Notes under the pieces: generated by a model
The model's database searches: none
Seen by the model: the letters and a program-made list of their open reading frames with translations, nothing else
What the model was told of the DNA's origin: nothing
In this document: positions 29,301-32,378 of the stretch, piece by piece
How positions within the stretch are numbered: the first letter of the stretch is position 1
How the letters are laid out: every line of letters starts with the position of its first letter
Assembly (NCBI GenBank): GCA_933822405.4
Contig: CAKOGP040001068.1
Coordinates: 1-32,378, forward strand
Source: Cylindrotheca closterium
Lineage: Eukaryota; Bacillariophyta; Bacillariophyceae; Bacillariales; Bacillariaceae
Length of the DNA stretch: 32,378 nt
Direction: 5' to 3'
Translations under genes and position numbers: made by a program

Positions 29301-30490
29301 TTTGTGTGCCTCGACTAGCGGATATCGTGCTCATGTCATCTCCACCAGGTGTCATTCCAGCAGGAGAATCGAGTGTACTCGATGCTTTGCTTCCCGCGGC
29401 AATAAAGCTTCAGAAGGATGCCAGTTCTGCAGTTCGAGTGGCCCTTGCGACAGCTGCTGGTGAAATGCTGACCCTTCTCGTTGGACTGCAACAAAACAAA
29501 CCCATCGATGACACGCAGGAGGAAGCTTCGATGGGTTATCCCGTTAGTGTTCGCTATCAAAAGCGCCACATAGATGAGCGACTCGTACCTTTGGTGCAAG
29601 CCCTGTTGCACGATTCAGACCCCGAAGTTACCAGTTCAGCGCTGCGTGCAGTGACCAATGCATCTCGAGGACCAGCAAGCGGACTCCGTCCTCGGCGAAA
29701 TACAGATAAAGATGATGATTCAGTTTCGGTGGCTTCGGAAACATCGATACAACGCAAAGATCCAGTGTTTGTTCCTGTGCTATCAGAGGAGCAAGTTCTG
29801 CGGCTTCTGCCCACCCTTTCCGAGTTGGCAAATAGCAAGCAGTGGAGAGTACGACAGAGTGCCGTAGAAATCGTTCCTGCCCTTCTTGGTTGCACAACAA
29901 AATTCGAAACTCGGGCCGAAATATCGAGAATGTGTGTTCGGTTAACAACAGATAAGGTGGACGCTGTGCGCAGGACTGCTGCAGAATGTCTCTGTTTGGG
30001 AGGTGGTAGTCTTGGAAGCCACGGCGAAGAAGTCAGTGGTGAATGGATTACCGCTCTGGTAATCCCACAGATTCATACATGTGTCAAGAACTCCGATTAT
30101 CGACAACGGCTACTTGGTCTAAAGATGGTCGAAGTCATACTGCTAAATGGGGTGTGTCCAACGAAATGGAGGGACGAAGATGCAAATGATCACGGGAAGA
30201 ATACTCCTTTGCGCGAGCTTCTGAAAGTCACGTTATCTCTTGCCGATGATCGCATCGCAAATGTTCGATTGAATGTGAGTAAGGTACTTTGCCATGTAAT
30301 TCATGTATTTGGAGACGAAGAATGCCGAGTCGTGAAGTATGCAATTCTTCAACAAATGAAAAAAGAAAGAAGTAGCAGCGACAAACAAGACAGAGATGTC
30401 ATTTACTTTGGCAACAAGTGCCTCGAAAAGTGCAAGCAAAAGAGTTCTGAACAGACGGCATCCGACGAGGAGACAAGAGTAGTTGTTTAA
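26304..30490 (+). CDS. Large PDZ-domain and HEAT-repeat protein, PP4R1/PP2A-A-like C-terminus (about 1370 aa, two exons)
   Basis: Exons are 26304-28733 and 28808-30490, with a 74-nt intron (GTAAGT...CTCAG) in phase 0. The frame is open 44 codons further upstream, but the ATG at 26304 (AAAATGAGC) is the first good start. Order: a low-complexity Ser/Pro/Arg/Gln N-terminus; a PDZ domain at about 352-432 (GVKIEREMLGLTVENV, then AGGPAKKAGAKVGSLIVKV); an Arg-Gly box at about 609-634 (GRGGGRGGRGGRGRGD); and from about 710 to the end a helical repeat array. The repeats have HEAT signatures such as VRLAVAAQCDRLCDALG, SDERVRSEAVLCVPRLADI, VDAVRRTAAECLCLG and IANVRLNVSKVLCHV. The HEAT part most resembles scaffold or regulatory subunits of PP2A/PP4-type phosphatases. 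A role in tethering a phosphatase to PDZ ligands or RNA is inference. An alternative acceptor 12 nt upstream would add four residues in frame. Confidence 0.85.
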
Positions 30491-31150
30491 AAAACACCCA
30501 TTTGTTTCTGATTGACGCCAGCCCCTACCAATCATAGTCCGTCTTTAGAAGCTGCACACGGGCAATTCCATTGCCACATTCGTACTGAATTGGATGTCTG
30601 GAAGATGTCAGTTTCATTTATGCAAGCGCCTGGTGTGTTTCAAAAGGTTCTACTGTACCGGTAACAACGAAAGGCGATGAAGAATAATGCACAAGGACTT
30701 TTCTGAATACCAGCAACGTAATCTATAAGCAGTCGTGGCCCGTCTGTTGACGATGAGGCTATCTAGTGAACTGGCAAATGAAAATAAGACGGCTCGTAGG
30801 CAATCTATTGATGTCGTTTTCAATTGTTCAGTCTCAGGTAACGGTCAATGGGTGGAATGTAAAGGGAAAGTAAAATGTGAACTGTGCGGGTATGGTTTCG
30901 ATGCATGCGGTCTAATAATGGGGAACCCATGTAGGAGCTCGGCCTAACGGAAATATTTACACATACTATCCTGTAGATATTATTTCCTGTTATTGAAATT
31001 CCAACATTGGCGAGTGATACTTATTTGGTTCCTTCCGCTACAAATGTCATCTGAATTTGGATGAAGAAGCAAGATTCCAGAGCCAGATTCGTTCTTTCAC
31101 AGAGCTTTTAGAAGAACCGAATGTTAGTGTGTAGTCTTGTTTCTGTTTGA
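30491..31150. other. Intergenic region between convergent genes
   Basis: A 60-70-codon plus-strand frame (30735-30947) has one CxxC (CELCGYGFDAC), but no ATG close to its start and no recognisable family. I do not call it a gene. The rest shows nothing. Confidence 0.5.
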
Positions 31151-32254
31151 TCATGTTACCTTACGTTTCTGGTACTCGTCCCGTCGCAACGGCGGCGGCA
31201 ATTGTGTCTGGCGAAGACCTACCGGGTGCCGCGAAAACGGCCATGGCAATCCAAAGGATCCTCGTATGCCCTTCCAGATATGCCGCAGTGGTCTTTGCAA
31301 GGCTTTCCCTGAACCTGATCTGTAGGATTCTGGCTGCTCCCATTCCTCCAGTGGGTCAAATATTTTGCTGCAGTAGTTGTCGTCTTCGCTCCTTGTGTGA
31401 TTTATTTCTCGGTAGGATTCCACGATATACATCAAATTGTTGATAAGCAGAGCTTGAAAGAGACTCTTAGACAATGGATTCTGAGCGATCTTTGCGAGAT
31501 TTTCTTTTCTGATTTCAAACAATTTTGAGGGACAAAGAGCTGTGCACCTGACCGATGAGTTATCAAAAATTGATTCTGTACGGACAAGGCCAAGAGATTT
31601 CAGATCAAACATTTCCCCAGAAGTCAGAACTCTGCTATGAGAAAACTTCTTTCCTTCCAGTACCTCAAGCTCAATACGCCCGCGATAGATTATGAAAAAG
31701 AAGTTTTCAGTGTCGACAACATCACCTGCTTCGACTTCCACGACATGGAGATGCCTCGCAACAACGTCCTGAAATAGACGAGCACTCAGTCCTCCAGTTC
31801 TGTACATCATCCTCCACAACGCTGCCTCGTCGTCCGTCAATTTGGGGGCACGTTCGTCCCATATCAAGGCCACCAAGGAACTCCCATGCACGTAAAGGCT
31901 CAGAATAGCCCAGACAAACGAATCCATCGCAACCTCGGAGAAAGTGATTTGATCAACAGATAGTATCTTGGGCCAAAGAGGAGATCCTAACAAAGCATTT
32001 GTGAGCAGCATAACGTATGCGAGGTACAGGAACAGTCGGATCAGAAGAAGATCTCCGATTAATCCGGACAACAGGAAGAAGAAGCTTCCAAGCTGCACCC
32101 AGATCGAGAGTAGTATAAATGCCATGAGCTTGAAGATGCAAGTGCAAGGGGACGCTGTGTTGTGAGGTGGTCTGGGGCATATCCTGGTAGAAATCACTGG
32201 AATTCCGGAAAACTCGACTAGTCCGATTTTTTTTAAAAGACAACGGAGTAGCAT
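31151..32254 (-). CDS. Popeye-like membrane protein with cyclic-nucleotide-binding-type domain (367 aa)
   Basis: A single open exon starts with ATG at 32254. Hydrophobic helices lie at about 41-63, 66-90 and 107-132, the last ending ALIWDERAPKLTDDE. They are followed by ALWRMMYRTGGLSARLFQDVV, a pattern seen in Popeye (POPDC) proteins right after the third helix. Residues about 165-260 look like the cAMP-binding beta-roll of that family (VVEVEAGDVVDTENFFFIIYRGRIELEV...SGEMFDLKSLGL). Animal Popeye proteins bind cAMP through a non-classical pocket and act in membrane trafficking and ion-channel control. The diatom role is unknown. The last 90 residues are basic and probably disordered. The N-terminal 40 residues are not hydrophobic and could be mis-called; an upstream exon beyond 32254 is possible. 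Confidence is good for membrane plus beta-roll, moderate for the Popeye label. Confidence 0.72.
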   Translation of the reverse strand: MLLRCLLKKIGLVEFSGIPVISTRICPRPPHNTASPCTCIFKLMAFILLSIWVQLGSFFFLLSGLIGDLLLIRLFLYLAYVMLLTNALLGSPLWPKILSVDQITFSEVAMDSFVWAILSLYVHGSSLVALIWDERAPKLTDDEAALWRMMYRTGGLSARLFQDVVARHLHVVEVEAGDVVDTENFFFIIYRGRIELEVLEGKKFSHSRVLTSGEMFDLKSLGLVRTESIFDNSSVRCTALCPSKLFEIRKENLAKIAQNPLSKSLFQALLINNLMYIVESYREINHTRSEDDNYCSKIFDPLEEWEQPESYRSGSGKALQRPLRHIWKGIRGSFGLPWPFSRHPVGLRQTQLPPPLRRDEYQKRKVT

Positions 32255-32378
32255 GTAAATGTAATCGTTATGTTATTACGAGAGTGTTGACTTACGAAGT
32301 AGTAGATGTTAAGGATAGTAACGTAGATCGAATCGTATTGTTAAAAAGAGTGTGTTATCGTAGTTTCATCGACAGGCT
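32255..32378. other. Window end, upstream flank of the Popeye-like gene
   Basis: 124 bp of A/T-rich sequence with no feature I can support. Confidence 0.5.

Noticed and set aside
30735..30947. 70-codon plus-strand frame with a CxxC pair
   Set aside because: It starts with GTG, has no family signature and lies between two convergent genes.

Overview
The window looks like nuclear DNA of a diatom, probably a pennate one. Genes are compact and carry few short GT-AG introns (about 64-255 nt). There is a chlorophyll-binding light-harvesting protein of fucoxanthin type with an ASAFAP plastid-targeting signature, a bZIP-PAS transcription factor of a kind known from diatoms and other stramenopiles, and Ty1/copia retrotransposons resembling diatom CoDi elements. 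The species cannot be fixed from the sequence.

Positions 1-10417 are repeat-rich. They hold a 201-bp tandem duplication (399-801), about 1.2 kb of duplicated sequence studded with one 17-bp palindrome (1946-3068), and two copia-type retrotransposons on the minus strand. Element 1 (3686-7839) keeps one open 1198-codon polyprotein but lacks everything between gag and the middle of integrase. Element 2 (8287-10417) is shorter and broken, and has its own LTR. Both internal deletions start at the same gag position. About 450 bp of unrelated sequence with a perfect 116-bp tandem duplication lies between them.

Positions 10418-14203 carry a PSTAIRE cyclin-dependent kinase (plus strand, three exons) convergent with a bZIP-PAS regulator (minus strand, two exons). 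Positions 14204-17179 hold no recognised gene. They contain a roughly 1.9-kb segment bounded by short inverted termini, whose core is two opposed arrays of a 21-bp repeat.

Positions 17180-32254 are gene-dense: an SDP1/TGL-type patatin triacylglycerol lipase (minus) whose frame is broken by one in-frame TGA and one apparent frameshift; a light-harvesting protein (plus) divergent from it; a membrane-anchored cyclophilin-like protein; a SET-domain protein; the Ran GTPase (minus); a large PDZ plus HEAT-repeat protein resembling PP4 regulatory subunit 1; and a Popeye-like membrane protein (minus).

The genes do not form a pathway. They mix cell cycle (CDK, Ran), transcription, lipid turnover, photosynthesis and protein modification, as is normal for a eukaryotic contig. 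Exon borders were placed by eye from splice dinucleotides, reading phase and protein continuity. No database was consulted.
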